Source of the DNA: Neorhizobium sp. SOG26
GTDB lineage: Bacteria > Pseudomonadota > Alphaproteobacteria > Rhizobiales > Rhizobiaceae
Length of the DNA stretch: 64,000 nt
NCBI RefSeq assembly: GCF_003491345.1
Contig: NZ_CP025513.1
Coordinates: forward strand, 919,501-983,500
Direction: 5' to 3'
Shown here: in pieces, positions 46,609 through 55,249 of the stretch
Layout: each line of letters starts with the position of its first letter
Position numbering within the stretch: the stretch's first letter is position 1
Translations under genes and position numbers: made by a program
The notes under the pieces: model-generated
Database searches by the model: none
Seen by the model: the letters and a program-made list of their open reading frames with translations, nothing else
Told to the model about the DNA's origin: nothing

Positions 46609-47564
46609 TCGAAGACGGCCCTCGGGAAGTAGAAGCTGACCACGACGTTCGGCATGTCGACGATCTCGGAGATGCGGAGATCGCCACAGGTCGAAACGAG
46701 CATGTATGCGTCGACCGGATCCATCTTCTGCGTTGTAGCGAGAAGATCGACCATGTTGGCAACAGCGTCCTTGGCCGCAGTCCAGAGGTCTGGGCCAATA
46801 CCGGTCGTCACTTCGTAGCCTTTGGCGTCGAGGTGGCGCGTCACCGGTCCGGGCGTTGTGAAGCGCGGCGTCTTCAGCGGCTGGTCCTTGATCAGGTCGA
46901 GCGTCAGCACGACGTCGAACGGGCTCTCGATTGCGGTGCCGCAGACCTCGCCGTCGCCCTGTGCGGCGTGGGTATCACCGACGGAGAACAGCGCGCCGTC
47001 AACTTCCACCGGCAGATAGAGCGTCGTGCCAGCAGCCAAGTCGCGGATGTCGAGATTGCCGCCAACGCGACGCGGCGGAACCACCGAGTGATGGCCCTTT
47101 TCGGCGAGCGCATTGCCGATAGTGCCGGCAAACGGCTTCAGCGGCACGCGGCCGTTCTTGCCAAAAAGCGCCGGCTCCATGCTCGACGCGTCGAACTTCC
47201 AGACGTTGAGAGCCGGTTCGGTGAACTGGTCGGCAAGAAGACCGAAGCCGGGGATGTTGGCAGTCCAGCCGAAACCTGCACCGTCGCGAAGCTGCGGCGT
47301 GAAGCTTTCGATCGTTACCTTCAACACGTCGCCGGGCTTCGCGCCGTCAACATAGATCGGCCCCGATACCGGGTTGATCTTGTCGAAATCCAGCGCCTGG
47401 ACATCCTCGACAGTGGACTGAGGGCCGAGCTGGCCCCCAGAACTGTCAAGGCACTGGAACAGGATCGTTTCGCCCGGTGCAGCCGTCAGGGCAGGGGCAA
47501 AGGAATTGTCCCAACCGAAGTGGTGCTGGTGCGCATGGATCGTGTGGTTGCAGTGCTTGCACAT
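46605..47564 (-). CDS. Acetamidase/formamidase family protein
   Basis: 319 residues of the FmdA/AmdA family, zinc-type amidases releasing ammonia from short amides. Visible are HHFGWDNSFAP near the N-terminus, PPRRVGGNLDIRDLAAGTTLYLPV near residue 165, and GDTHAAQGDGEVCGTAIE near residue 198, the family's core. It lies between the binding protein and the ATPase of system 3, in an operon led by AmiC/AmiR-like regulators. The whole operon is thus probably devoted to uptake and hydrolysis of an amide. Confidence 0.9.
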   Translation of the reverse strand: MCKHCNHTIHAHQHHFGWDNSFAPALTAAPGETILFQCLDSSGGQLGPQSTVEDVQALDFDKINPVSGPIYVDGAKPGDVLKVTIESFTPQLRDGAGFGWTANIPGFGLLADQFTEPALNVWKFDASSMEPALFGKNGRVPLKPFAGTIGNALAEKGHHSVVPPRRVGGNLDIRDLAAGTTLYLPVEVDGALFSVGDTHAAQGDGEVCGTAIESPFDVVLTLDLIKDQPLKTPRFTTPGPVTRHLDAKGYEVTTGIGPDLWTAAKDAVANMVDLLATTQKMDPVDAYMLVSTCGDLRISEIVDMPNVVVSFYFPRAVFE

Positions 47565-47572
47565 GACCAGAC

Positions 47573-49189
47573 TTACTCCTTGATATAGACGTAGTCGTAG
47601 TTGACCGGGATCGAGACGGGATCGACGTAAAGCGCATCATCACCGCCCATGCGCGCAGACTTCATGGTGAAGCGCTGCTCGTTGAACACGGGTGCCCACG
47701 GTGCGTCTTCCATCACCTTCATGTAGATCTCGGACCACTTGGCCAGGCGCTCGTCGACCTTGTTCGGGTCAACGATCGAGTCAGCTTCGGCGGCCAGCTT
47801 GTCGAGTTCCGCGTTGCAGTACTTAGACCAGTTCCAGCCGCCTTCGACCGCACCGCTGCAGCCCAGGATCGGGCCGTAAAAGTTTGCCGGATCCGGGAAG
47901 TCGGCGATCCATGCCATGCCGCCCGACCAGATCATCGGCGCAGTGCCAGCACCGCCAGCTTCGATCACGTTGGCCTGTGCGAGCGACTTGATTTGGGCAT
48001 TGATGCCGATCGCCTTGAGATCCTGCTGGATCGCCTGGGCGATGCGCGGGTTCGGGTCCGTGTTCATGACGAAGAGTTCGGTGTCAAAGCCGTTTTCGTA
48101 ACCTGCGTCAGCAAGCAGCTTCTTTGCCGCTGCCTGGTCGAACTTGTAGCCTTCGTAGTCTTTGGTGTAGCCCGGCATGGACGGGGGCAGGGGCTGGTTT
48201 GCCGGAACGGCGCGTCCGTTGATCACCTGGACGATACGGTCCTTGTTGATCGCCATGTTGACCGCGCGGCGCACTTCAACCTTGTCGAACGGTGCCTGCG
48301 TTACGTTCATGGTGATGTAGCCGGTGTGGAGCTGACCACCTTCGACAACGAGGTCAGCCTGCGCCTTGTCCTTCATCACTTCCACGAACTTTGCCGGCGG
48401 AATGCCGTCGCCTGGAACGTCGACTTCGCCTTTCTGTGCGCGCAGAAGGGCAACAACGGGCTCCTGGCCGACTTCAACCGTGAAGCTGTCGAGGTAGGGA
48501 ACGCCGGAGATCCAGTAGTCGGCGTTCTTTTCGAACACGAGGCGCTGGCCGAGCGTCCATTCTGTCAGCTTAAATGCACCCGTTCCAACGGGCTTCTTGC
48601 CGAAGTCGGCACCGGCTTCCTCGACAGCTTCCTTCGGCACGATGAACGAGAAGTTCAGCGCCATGATGTGCAGGAAAGTCGCGTCCGGGCGCGACAGCTT
48701 GAAGACAACCGTGTTCTTGTCGGGTGAAGAAACGCCGGAGACGGTGTCAGCCTTGCCGGCGGCGGCATCATCAAAGCCTTCGATCATGCCGAAGAAGCCC
48801 TGGCCAGGAGACTGGGTGGCCGGCTTGATAACGCGGTTGATGGAGTAGACCACGTCGTCAGCAACCAGTTCACGGCCATTGTGGAACTTGACGCCCGGGC
48901 GAAGCTTGAAGGTGTAGGTAAGGCCGTCCTCGGAGATCTCGTAACTTTCCGCCAGACCCGGACGCAGCTTCGTGGTGCCCGGCTCGTAGTCCATCAGCCC
49001 GTCGAAAACCGACTTGATCATCGACCAGTTCTGCCAGTCGTAGCCGATGGCCGGGTCAAGGGTCGCCACATCGTCCTTGTAGGTCACGACCATGTTGCCA
49101 CCATGCTTGGGCTCCTGGGCCTGGACCGGCGCAAGCGCTGGCAGCGCCATGAGCGTTGCAAGCGCGGTAGAAAGGATCAGCTTCTTCAT
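47573..49189 (-). CDS. Family 5 peptide ABC binding protein (system 3)
   Basis: Periplasmic binding protein of 538 residues with signal peptide MKKLILSTALATLMALPALA. NMVVTYKDDVATLDPAIGYDWQN and the family signature LRPGVKFHNGRELVADDVVYSINRV are clear. ATG 49189 has a GGAG-type site upstream; the longer in-frame start at 49375 overlaps the permease gene. The ligand is probably an amide-containing compound, from the adjacent formamidase. Confidence 0.9.
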   Translation of the reverse strand: MKKLILSTALATLMALPALAPVQAQEPKHGGNMVVTYKDDVATLDPAIGYDWQNWSMIKSVFDGLMDYEPGTTKLRPGLAESYEISEDGLTYTFKLRPGVKFHNGRELVADDVVYSINRVIKPATQSPGQGFFGMIEGFDDAAAGKADTVSGVSSPDKNTVVFKLSRPDATFLHIMALNFSFIVPKEAVEEAGADFGKKPVGTGAFKLTEWTLGQRLVFEKNADYWISGVPYLDSFTVEVGQEPVVALLRAQKGEVDVPGDGIPPAKFVEVMKDKAQADLVVEGGQLHTGYITMNVTQAPFDKVEVRRAVNMAINKDRIVQVINGRAVPANQPLPPSMPGYTKDYEGYKFDQAAAKKLLADAGYENGFDTELFVMNTDPNPRIAQAIQQDLKAIGINAQIKSLAQANVIEAGGAGTAPMIWSGGMAWIADFPDPANFYGPILGCSGAVEGGWNWSKYCNAELDKLAAEADSIVDPNKVDERLAKWSEIYMKVMEDAPWAPVFNEQRFTMKSARMGGDDALYVDPVSIPVNYDYVYIKE

Positions 49190-49215
49190 AGGCTTCACTC
49201 CTGAGGGTTGACGGT

Positions 49216-50136
49216 TCAGCGCAGCTTGATGCGCGGGTCGATGAGCGGCGAAATCAGATCGGCGATGAGGTTGCCGAGAACGATGCCGCAAGCTGAGACG
49301 AGCGTGACGCCCATGATGATCGGGATGTCGACGCGCTGGATGGCCTGCCATGCGAGCTGCCCGATGCCGGGCCACCCGAAGACGCTTTCGACAACGACGA
49401 TGCCGGACATGAACAGGCCGATGTCGATGCCGATCATGGCGATGATGGGCAGGATGGCGTTGGGCAGTGCGTGGCCAAGGATGACCTTGCTGCGGCCGAG
49501 CCCCTTGGCGCGGGCGGTGCGAATGAAATCAGCGCGCAGCACGTCAACCATTGAGGAACGCATGATGCGCGAGTACCAGCCGGAGCCGAGGATGCCGAGC
49601 GTGACTGCCGGCAGGACGATATGGGCGAAGGTCCCGTAACCGCCGATGGGGAACCAGCCGAGCTTGACTGCAAAAACGAAGAGCAACAGTAGCGCGACGA
49701 CGAACTGTGGGGCGGACACAGTCAGGAAGCTCGTCAGCATCAGACCGTTGTCGATCATCTTGCCGCGGTTGAGGGCGGCGACGATGCCAAGTGGCAGGCC
49801 GATCAGGAGTTCGCATGCAATGGCGGCAACAAGGAGGAGCAGCGTTGCCGGCAGGCGCGACACGATGAGCTGCGCCACCTCCGTCTTCTGCAGGTAGGAG
49901 CGGCCGAAATCACCCTGGATGAGGTTCAGAAGGTAGTTGCCGTACTGGACCAGGAAAGGCTGGTCGAGGCCAAGCTGCTGGCGGATGCTCTCAACCGTCG
50001 CGGCGGTCGCGGAACGGCCCGCAATCTGCCGCACCGGGTCAGCCGGCAGGACATAAAGAAGTACGAAGGTAATGAAGGACACGCCAAGCAGTATCAGCGC
50101 GGACTGGATGAGGCGTCGAACGATATAGGCGGCCAT
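49216..50136 (-). CDS. DppB-type ABC permease (system 3)
   Basis: 306-residue inner-membrane permease. It opens MAAYIVRRLIQSALILLGVSFITFVLLYVLPADPVRQIAG. The coupling loop is RTARAKGLGRSKVILGHALPNAI, followed by VFGWPGIGQLAWQAIQRVDIPI. Start and preceding stop share bases at 50136, so it is translationally coupled to the DppC partner. Confidence 0.92.
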   Translation of the reverse strand: MAAYIVRRLIQSALILLGVSFITFVLLYVLPADPVRQIAGRSATAATVESIRQQLGLDQPFLVQYGNYLLNLIQGDFGRSYLQKTEVAQLIVSRLPATLLLLVAAIACELLIGLPLGIVAALNRGKMIDNGLMLTSFLTVSAPQFVVALLLLFVFAVKLGWFPIGGYGTFAHIVLPAVTLGILGSGWYSRIMRSSMVDVLRADFIRTARAKGLGRSKVILGHALPNAILPIIAMIGIDIGLFMSGIVVVESVFGWPGIGQLAWQAIQRVDIPIIMGVTLVSACGIVLGNLIADLISPLIDPRIKLR

Positions 50137-51041
50137 CAGTCACGCCCCTGCTGCGTTGGATCGAGGATGTCGCGGAGAGCATCGCCCACGAGGTTGAAGG
50201 CCAGTGCAAGAAGCAGGATGGCTGCACCCGGAATGAAGACGAGCCATGGCGCCGACTGGAAGTAGGTCTGATTTTCGAAGATGATGTTGCCCCAGGACGG
50301 GATTGGCGGCTGCACGCCAATGCCCAGGAACGAAAGCGTTGCTTCCAGAAGGACGGTTGTCGAGATGCCGAGCGTGCCCCAGACGATGAGCGTCGGGATG
50401 AGATGCGGCAGGATGTGCTTGAACACGATGCGGCCGTGGCCGGCGCCCAGCGTCTTTTCGGCGGCAATGTAGTCCCGTTCGGCGAGAGACGAGGTCTGGG
50501 TAAAGATCACCCGCGCCGTCTGAACCCAGTTCACGAAGGCGATGACCATCGCGACGATCCACAATGACGGCGAGAAGATCGCGGCGAGGCAGATCGCCAG
50601 CAGCAGTGCGGGGAAAGCCATCATCAGGTCGGTGAAGCGCATCAGCACTGCGCCAACGATCCCGCGGAAGTAGCCTGCCGTCACGCCCACAAGCGTCCCG
50701 ATGATCAATGCAGTTCCGTTGGCCACGAGGCCGATGATCAGAGAGGTCTGCGCGCCGTAAAGGATTCGCGAGAACAGGTCGCGCCCAAGAAGGTCAGTTC
50801 CGAACCAGAAGTTCTCGTTCGGTGAAAGCGGTGCACCTTCTAAGGTCAGCCCGTCGAAGAACTGCTCGTAGGGGTCAAACGGTGCCAACCATCGTGCAAA
50901 GACCGCGCCGCCGACGCAGATGAGGATGATCAGCAGTCCCAGGATCGCCAACTTGCGCCGGGCGAGCCGGCGCAGCACGGAAGGTCCGTTTTCAGGCACC
51001 GCCATGGGTTCAGGCGAGATCGATGCGTCGGCCATCGTCAT
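50136..51041 (-). CDS. DppC-type ABC permease (system 3)
   Basis: 301-residue inner-membrane permease. First helix LAILGLLIILICVGGAVFARWLAPF, then FGTDLLGRDLFSRILYGAQTSL, coupling loop AAEKTLGAGHGRIVFKHILPH, and LSFLGIGVQPPIPSWGNII. The ORF overlaps the end of the AmiR-like gene by 32 bases; starts at 51041 or 51035 are both possible. Such overlap points to tight coupling of regulator and transporter genes. Confidence 0.9.
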   Translation of the reverse strand: MTMADASISPEPMAVPENGPSVLRRLARRKLAILGLLIILICVGGAVFARWLAPFDPYEQFFDGLTLEGAPLSPNENFWFGTDLLGRDLFSRILYGAQTSLIIGLVANGTALIIGTLVGVTAGYFRGIVGAVLMRFTDLMMAFPALLLAICLAAIFSPSLWIVAMVIAFVNWVQTARVIFTQTSSLAERDYIAAEKTLGAGHGRIVFKHILPHLIPTLIVWGTLGISTTVLLEATLSFLGIGVQPPIPSWGNIIFENQTYFQSAPWLVFIPGAAILLLALAFNLVGDALRDILDPTQQGRD

Positions 51042-51621
51042 TGCCCCTCTCGTTCGAATGGTTTGCCACCAGCCGCTCGGCGGCGGTCTCGATTGTCACG
51101 CGCCATGCCATCGCGGTCTGGCGCAAAAGGTCGTAGGCCTCGGCCTCGGTCTTGCCCTGCATCACGAAGATCATCACCGCCCGAACCACGGTCTGACGCG
51201 CCGAAAGGCGGTTCTGCAGGTCGGTGATGATAGCATCCGATGACTTGGCCCGGTCGAAATTGCTGCGCGCAACGAGGAGGGCTGCGTAGACACCCTTGTC
51301 GCTCATTGGCTTCAGAAGTTGCGCATGGGCGCCCATCTCCATCGCCCAGCGAAGGCGACCGGGTGCTTCCGAGCCGATCAGCGCGATCATCGGCATGGGT
51401 GACTGGCCAGCCGCCCACGGGAACTGCTCATCATGGCCCATATCGGCGTCATAGAAGATGAAGTCCGCGCCGATCGCTTCGGCCGGCAATTCGGGCCAGG
51501 CTTCGCGAACAACAAGCCCGATGACGCCAAGCTGGCGGATCAGGCCCTGCACCGATGGGTGCGGCCGGTGCAGGATCCAGGCCGTAGCGCCGCCGAGATT
51601 CTCGGTGCGGATGCCTGTCAT
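51010..51621 (-). CDS. AmiR-like ANTAR-domain antiterminator
   Basis: 203 residues. The N-terminal half looks like a receiver-type fold without the phospho-acceptor pattern (FIFYDADMGH, PMPMIALIG). The C-terminal ANTAR domain is RQTVVRAVMIFVMQGKTEAEAYDLLRQTAMAWRVTIETAAERLV, the RNA-binding module of AmiR/NasR. AmiR is held by AmiC until an amide binds and then prevents termination in the operon leader. Its start overlaps the AmiC-like stop (51618-51621). The terminator at 52709-52756 is the natural candidate target. Confidence 0.87.
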   Translation of the reverse strand: MTGIRTENLGGATAWILHRPHPSVQGLIRQLGVIGLVVREAWPELPAEAIGADFIFYDADMGHDEQFPWAAGQSPMPMIALIGSEAPGRLRWAMEMGAHAQLLKPMSDKGVYAALLVARSNFDRAKSSDAIITDLQNRLSARQTVVRAVMIFVMQGKTEAEAYDLLRQTAMAWRVTIETAAERLVANHSNERGNDDGRRIDLA

Positions 51622-52694
51622 GACACCACCTTCAACAAGGGGTGGTCATGGGAGGCTTCGAACTGTCGCGTCAGATAAGGATCTGCCGCAAGCGGCGGCA
51701 GCCGCTTGATCTCATGGAAGCGTCCGTTCAGCAGCCGCGCTATGATGGCGGGCTGGCGCGCGTGGAGATTGGTAGGGTCGAGCCGCGGCGTGTGGCCAGA
51801 CCCGGCTGCAGACTGCACGAGTTCGGAGAGCGGAAGGACATCTGCACCAGGCCGGCCGTGCAGCAGCTTCGCCAGCTCATGTACCGACTGGCGCGCGATC
51901 TCATGGAATGATCCGCCGGAGCCACCCTCCGGTTCAAACCAGGGACCGGCTGAAACCAGCCCCTCGGCCGCACGGCCGGCCGACTCGACTTCGCATTCGG
52001 TGAAGTTGCAGGAGAGGACCGTGAGACCGCTCTCGAAACCCGCCTCCCGCTTCAACTCTGCCAGGCGAGCCAGGAAGGCATAGGAGCTGTCCCCCACAAG
52101 AGAGTTGAGGATGAAGTTCGGCTTCAGCGCCCGGATCTCCTGGATGATGTGGTCAAGGTCAGTATCGCCGACGGCGATATATCGGTCACCCAGAACGTCA
52201 CCCGCGGCTGCGGCGACGCGCTCGCGGGCGATCCGGGCCATTTCCCAACCCCAGATATAGTTGGAGCCGACGAAATAGGCGCGTTTGCCGAGCGAGGGCA
52301 GGGCCCAGTCCAGAAGCGGGATCAAGTGCTGGTTCGGGCATGCGTGCATGTAGGCGACGTGTTCCGACGCCTCGAAACCTTCATAGGGTACCGGATACCA
52401 CAGGACGCCGCCGAAACGTTCAAGCTCCGGAATGACTTCCTTGCGGCTCGCCGAGGTGATGCAGCCGAAGATGTGGCGGGCCTGGGAGTCGCGCAAGATC
52501 TCGCGACAGAGCGGAGCGTAGCGGTCGAGACGACCTTCGGGGTCGCGCTCCACGACCCGAAAAGCCACGTCGAGCGTACGATCGGCATTCACCTCGGCAA
52601 CACCTTGGAGGACGCCGAGGCGGCTCGCGTATGCCAGGGCCGCATACATGCCGCTGCGCGAAAGGAGAACGCCAATGTCCAAGGTCCGCTTCAT
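51618..52694 (-). CDS. AmiC-like amide sensor (binding-protein fold)
   Basis: 358 residues of the type 1 periplasmic-binding fold related to AmiC and urea-type binding proteins, without a signal peptide, so a cytoplasmic sensor. It opens DIGVLLSRSGMYAALAYASRLGV; FGCITSASRKEVIPELERFGGVLWYPVPYEG and YFVGSNYIWGWEMARIARE are diagnostic segments. ATG 52694 is used, with TTG one codon earlier possible. It heads the seven-gene operon amiC-amiR-permeases-binding protein-formamidase-ATPase and would inhibit the ANTAR protein until the amide is present. Confidence 0.86.
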   Translation of the reverse strand: MKRTLDIGVLLSRSGMYAALAYASRLGVLQGVAEVNADRTLDVAFRVVERDPEGRLDRYAPLCREILRDSQARHIFGCITSASRKEVIPELERFGGVLWYPVPYEGFEASEHVAYMHACPNQHLIPLLDWALPSLGKRAYFVGSNYIWGWEMARIARERVAAAAGDVLGDRYIAVGDTDLDHIIQEIRALKPNFILNSLVGDSSYAFLARLAELKREAGFESGLTVLSCNFTECEVESAGRAAEGLVSAGPWFEPEGGSGGSFHEIARQSVHELAKLLHGRPGADVLPLSELVQSAAGSGHTPRLDPTNLHARQPAIIARLLNGRFHEIKRLPPLAADPYLTRQFEASHDHPLLKVVS

Positions 52695-52708
52695 CAATGG
52701 TCCAATAC

Positions 52709-52756
52709 AAAAAGCCCCGACCGATGCGCGCTATCAGACGCGATCGAAACGGGGCT
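52709..52756 (-). terminator. Leader terminator of the AmiC/AmiR operon, likely antitermination site
   Basis: On the minus strand AGCCCCG (52756-52750) pairs with CGGGGCT (52719-52713) and is followed by five T, 15 bases before the amiC-like start. The enclosed sequence forms a second stem: CGATCGCGT against GCGCG-C-ATCG with a 6-base loop. A smaller GCTGG/CCGGC hairpin lies immediately upstream. A terminator here only makes sense if it is overcome when the operon is induced, which an ANTAR protein would do. The hexaloop bases do not match the A1/G4 ANTAR consensus I recall. Confidence 0.65.
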
Positions 52757-52998
52757 CGAGTGCCGGCTATTTCCTCCAGCTTAGCGATGGTCAGCGTTGA
52801 AGGGAAGCAAAATTACGTAGTGAACCCATGAAAATGCACAGTTACGTCTCACCCGGTCGGTGGCGCGAAAGAAATGTGCATGTGCTGCTTTTCTAATCCT
52901 CCATTTGCTTTGGTAACAGGCGCTCCCGAGGGATCACGAAGGCGCGAGGCAGCGCCCCGAGGGTTGAATGCCTGCCTACTAGAAGATAGATGAGGATC

Positions 52999-53589
52999 AT
53001 GAGCAATTTGACCAACACCCCCGATGCTATCCTCGCCTGCGCGAGAAACCTGATCATGAACGGCGGCTACAACGGCTTCAGCTATGCTGACATTGCCGAT
53101 GTCGTCGGAATTCGCAAAGCCAGCATCCACCACCATTTCCCAAGCAAAGTCGATTTGGGGCGCGTGCTGGTGTCGCGATACATCGAGGACGCGCGAGCCG
53201 GCCTTTCACAGCTCGAACAGTCCGTGGAGGATCCGCGCGCCATCCTGGAAGCCTACACCAACCATTGGGCGCAGTGCATTGCCGATTCAAGCCGTCCGTT
53301 TTGTGTCTGCGCGATGCTCGCAAGCGAGTTGCCGATCCTGCCGCCTGAAGTCGCGGCCGAAGTCAGGGCCTTCTTCCGTCTCATCTCCCGCTGGCTGACG
53401 TCGGTCATGGAGCGTGGCGGCAAGGAAGGTGTTCTCGTCCTCTCCTCGGCTCCAGAAGTTGAAGCCGAAGCATTCATGGCTTCCGTTCACGGTGCCATGC
53501 TGTCAGCCCGCGCCTATGGAGATGGCAGGACCTTCGCCACCATCCTCGCGCCAACTCTTCGCCGCCTCTCTCCCGTAGCGGCCCACTAG
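52999..53589 (+). CDS. TetR-family transcriptional regulator
   Basis: About 196 residues. The N-terminal helix-turn-helix is ILACARNLIMNGGYNGFSYADIADVVGIRKASIHHHFPSKVDLG, a standard TetR DNA-binding domain; the C-terminal helical domain senses an unknown ligand. ATG 52999 has GAGG close upstream; ATG 52990 is also possible. It is divergent from the AmiC/AmiR operon and 74 bases upstream of the exported protein gene at 53664. Confidence 0.88.
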   Translation: MSNLTNTPDAILACARNLIMNGGYNGFSYADIADVVGIRKASIHHHFPSKVDLGRVLVSRYIEDARAGLSQLEQSVEDPRAILEAYTNHWAQCIADSSRPFCVCAMLASELPILPPEVAAEVRAFFRLISRWLTSVMERGGKEGVLVLSSAPEVEAEAFMASVHGAMLSARAYGDGRTFATILAPTLRRLSPVAAH

Positions 53590-53663
53590 GGCAGCGGGCG
53601 GGTCACGCCGCCCACCGCCACCCTTGTTACCCGTCCACCTATCAACTAGTAGGAAGATTTGCC

Positions 53664-54287
53664 ATGAAGCGCATTTTACCAGCCATTGTTTTTGCCCTTT
53701 CCAGCGCAGTGTCCGTCACGACTTTCACTGCACCCTCCTATGCCGCGGAACAGCAAGCCCCCACAAACGTCCGCGGCAGCGTCATCAGTTACGCCGGTTC
53801 AACGCTCAAAGTGAAAACTCGCGAAGGCAAAACCGTCGATGTCGCTCTTGCTGACGACTGGAAGCTTGCCGGTGTTGCGAGCGCAAAGGTTACCGACATC
53901 AAGCCCGGCGATTTCGTCGGCATTGCCTCCTTGCCGAAGGCTGGCGGAGGTGACGGCGCGCTTGAAGTTCTTATCTTCCCGCCGGCCATGAAAGGTACGG
54001 GCGAGGGCAGCTACGGCTGGGACCTGAAGCCCAAGAGCAGCATGACCAACGCCACCGTGGCGGATGCAGTGAAGGGCGTCGACGGCCGGACCGTCACAGT
54101 CACCTACCACGGCAAGGAGAAGAAGATCGCCATCCCGGATGGCACGCCGGTCGTGACCATTGCCGCCGCATCGAAGGATGACCTGGTCCCCGGCGCGGTC
54201 GTCTTCATCAGTGCCGAGAACGCTGCTTCCGGTCCCGTCGCCCATCAGGTGGTCGTCGGCAAGAATGGCGTGGTTCCTCCCATGTGA
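53664..54287 (+). CDS. Exported protein of unknown function
   Basis: 207 residues with signal peptide MKRILPAIVFALSSAVSVTT...PSYA. The mature part is made of short beta-rich repeats: VRGSVISYAGSTLKVKTREGKTVDVAL and KGVDGRTVTVTYHGKEKKIAIPDGTPVVTI look like two copies of the same OB-like unit. This resembles periplasmic DUF5666-type proteins, though I cannot assign a function. It precedes a cytochrome b561 and Moco oxidoreductase pair and may belong to the same unit. Confidence 0.75.
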   Translation: MKRILPAIVFALSSAVSVTTFTAPSYAAEQQAPTNVRGSVISYAGSTLKVKTREGKTVDVALADDWKLAGVASAKVTDIKPGDFVGIASLPKAGGGDGALEVLIFPPAMKGTGEGSYGWDLKPKSSMTNATVADAVKGVDGRTVTVTYHGKEKKIAIPDGTPVVTIAAASKDDLVPGAVVFISAENAASGPVAHQVVVGKNGVVPPM

Positions 54288-54394
54288 GCCACGTCGTCGC
54301 TGGCCGGGTCAACCGCCCCCTGGTCCGGCCAGCAACTTGCAGAACAAGCTGCATGATCTGCAGCCGCTTGATGCCACAGATGAAAGGCGCAGCG

Positions 54395-55249
54395 ATGAAC
54401 GAGAATGCTTCCAACGACAACATTCGTTACCCCCGAACGGTGTTCATCCGCCGTCATTCGATTATCACCCGGTTCACCCATTGGCTGAACGTGCTTTGCC
54501 TGAGCTTCCTCCTCTTGAGCGGGCTACAGATCTTCAATGCCCATCCGGAGCTCTACTGGGGCCAGTATGGCGCCGACGGCGACCCCGCTTTCCTGACGAT
54601 CGGTGCCGATGACGCGGGCGACAAGCCACAAGGCTTCGTGCGCATCGCCGGGCTGAAGTCTCCGACGACAGGCGTTCTTGGTGTTTCCAATGTTGATGGC
54701 GAACCCACCAAGCGCGCATTCCCGGAATGGATAACCATCCCGTCGTTCCAGGACCTTGCAGTCGGCAGGCGCTGGCATTTCTTCTTTGCCTGGTTGTTCG
54801 TGATCAACGGTCTGCTGTACCTCGGCTTCAGCTTGGTCAGCGGGCATCTGCGGCGTGACCTGGCGCCGAAGACGGAGGAGCTTTCACCGCGCCATCTCGG
54901 GCAGGAAGTCCTCGACCACGCGCGTCTGCGCTTTCCCAAAGGGGAGAAGGCCAGGCACTACAACTCGCTGCAGAAGTTGACCTACCTCGCCGTGATCGTT
55001 GTCCTGTTGCCGCTCATGGTGCTGACGGGGCTGACCATGTCGCCCGGCGTTGATGCGGCCGTTCCAGTGCTCGTTGAGATCTTTGGTGGCCGCCAAACCG
55101 CGCGCACCATCCATTTCATCACGGCGTCTGGCCTTGTGCTCTTTGTCGTTGTCCATGTGGCGATGGTCATCCTGTCCGGCACTTGGAACAACATCCGTTC
55201 GATGATCACAGGACGTTACGCCATCCGTGAAGAAGGACCGAATGCATGA
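54395..55249 (+). CDS. Cytochrome b561-family membrane protein
   Basis: About 284 residues, a di-haem cytochrome b of the prokaryotic b561/Ni-hydrogenase type. Helix 1 is RHSIITRFTHWLNVLCLSFLLLSGLQIF, with HW as haem-ligand region. RRWHFFFAWLFVINGLLYLGFSL, KLTYLAVIVVLLPLMVLTGLTMSPG and TIHFITASGLVLFVVVHVAMVIL follow, each with a candidate haem His. ATG 54395 follows AAAGG; the long upstream frame is non-coding. Its stop overlaps the start of the Moco protein (ATGA), for which it is the likely electron partner. Confidence 0.87.
   Translation: MNENASNDNIRYPRTVFIRRHSIITRFTHWLNVLCLSFLLLSGLQIFNAHPELYWGQYGADGDPAFLTIGADDAGDKPQGFVRIAGLKSPTTGVLGVSNVDGEPTKRAFPEWITIPSFQDLAVGRRWHFFFAWLFVINGLLYLGFSLVSGHLRRDLAPKTEELSPRHLGQEVLDHARLRFPKGEKARHYNSLQKLTYLAVIVVLLPLMVLTGLTMSPGVDAAVPVLVEIFGGRQTARTIHFITASGLVLFVVVHVAMVILSGTWNNIRSMITGRYAIREEGPNA

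Noticed and set aside
52709..52810. Canonical two-hairpin ANTAR RNA target
   Set aside because: The terminator and an adjacent hairpin are present, but the one hexaloop (CUGAUA) lacks A at position 1 and G at position 4; only the terminator was called with confidence.
53590..53663. SigF-type promoter before the exported protein gene
   Set aside because: GTTACC occurs but no CGAA(T) box lies at the 15-16 base spacing, so it was not called.
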